A stretch of 64,000 nt of DNA from positions 51,796 to 115,795 of the forward strand of contig CANFKC010000012.1 of NCBI GenBank assembly GCA_947447265.1. Direction: 5' to 3'. Positions 63,852 through 64,000 of this stretch are shown here, piece by piece. The DNA comes from Chitinophagaceae bacterium (GTDB lineage Bacteria; Bacteroidota; Bacteroidia; Chitinophagales; Chitinophagaceae). Under the pieces are notes generated by a model that was not told the DNA's origin, did not search any database, and worked only from the letters and a program-made list of their open reading frames with translations. Each line of letters opens with the position of its first letter. The stretch's first letter is position 1. The position numbers and the translations under genes were made by a program.

Positions 63852-64000
63852 TGTAATTTCCGGAGCATGTTGACCCATCATTCCGTTTTATGTTGACCCA
63901 CCATTCCGGTGATGTTGACCCACCCCAGGTTTGAAGATTCCGTCATGTTGACCCACTTGAATGGCGTTAAGGTGTACCTCTATTCCGGGATGTTGACCCA
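63852..64000 (+). mobile_element. Left end of a probable IS21-family insertion sequence (cut by window end)
   Basis: Five copies of ATGTTGACCCA start at 63867, 63890, 63912, 63945 and 63990, spaced 23, 22, 33 and 45 bases. Several are followed or preceded by ATTCCGG. IS21-family elements are known to have multiple terminal direct repeats of about this kind, bound by the transposase, and to start with TG; TGTAATTTCCGG at 63852 is the likely tip. The transposase genes istA/istB would lie beyond the window. Confidence 0.7.

Noticed and set aside
1..64000. CRISPR array, tRNA or rRNA genes
   Set aside because: No regularly spaced repeat-spacer pattern, no cloverleaf with a recognisable anticodon arm and no rRNA-like sequence was seen. 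A short RNA could still be missed by eye.

Overview
The window reads as chromosome of a Bacteroidota bacterium, most likely near Chitinophagaceae/Sphingobacteriia. The evidence is a set of clade hallmarks: type IX secretion (T9SS) cargo with type A and type B C-terminal sorting domains, a PorP/SprF outer-membrane partner, very long Ig/PKD surface proteins, an OmpA-family protein, an M1 peptidase of the Bacteroidota type, and promoter-like boxes of the TAnnTTTG kind. No rRNA, tRNA or CRISPR array was recognised.

Layout. 1-6.3 kb: end of an unrecognised gene, a MauE/DoxX-thioredoxin fusion, an OmpR-type response regulator, then an accessory stretch of small orphan genes among hairpin-rich repeats. 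6.3-28.4 kb: surface-protein region. It holds a PKD/type B cargo overlapping a PorP/SprF gene, a 1918-residue protein with 21 Ig-like repeats, an OmpA protein, trmH and a 2453-residue type A cargo. 28.4-33.3 kb: small genes, including a 49-residue lipoprotein and a DUF2158 protein, then pth, a YwqG-like gene and a phosphohexomutase. 33.4-35.1 kb: a two-gene unit of an SMC/ABC-type ATPase and a putative PD-(D/E)XK protein, which looks like an undescribed defence or DNA-processing pair. 35.1-56.6 kb: mostly housekeeping genes: rhomboid protease, tilS, a PNGase F-like T9SS cargo, xth, lpxK, a molybdenum-cofactor cluster (moeA-moaC-mobA-moeB), rarA, a four-PAS histidine kinase, radC, DUF1835, a GAF/DHp protein without an ATPase, an M1 peptidase and an AlkD-like protein. 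56.6-59.7 kb: tyrosinase plus DUF2182 membrane protein, and a separate gene that encodes only the tyrosinase C-terminal domain.

59.9-64.0 kb is the most unusual part. It is AT-rich and alternates small orphan ORFs with long, partly palindromic repeats in a cassette-like order (ORF, module A, linker, dyad repeat, ORF). Several of these ORFs carry an outward-facing terminator immediately 5' of the gene. The window ends in five direct repeats of ATGTTGACCCA, which look like one end of an IS21-family insertion sequence.

Starts were moved downstream from the longest open frame where a signal peptide, a family N terminus or an upstream hairpin argued for it. All family assignments come from reading motifs, not from database searches.
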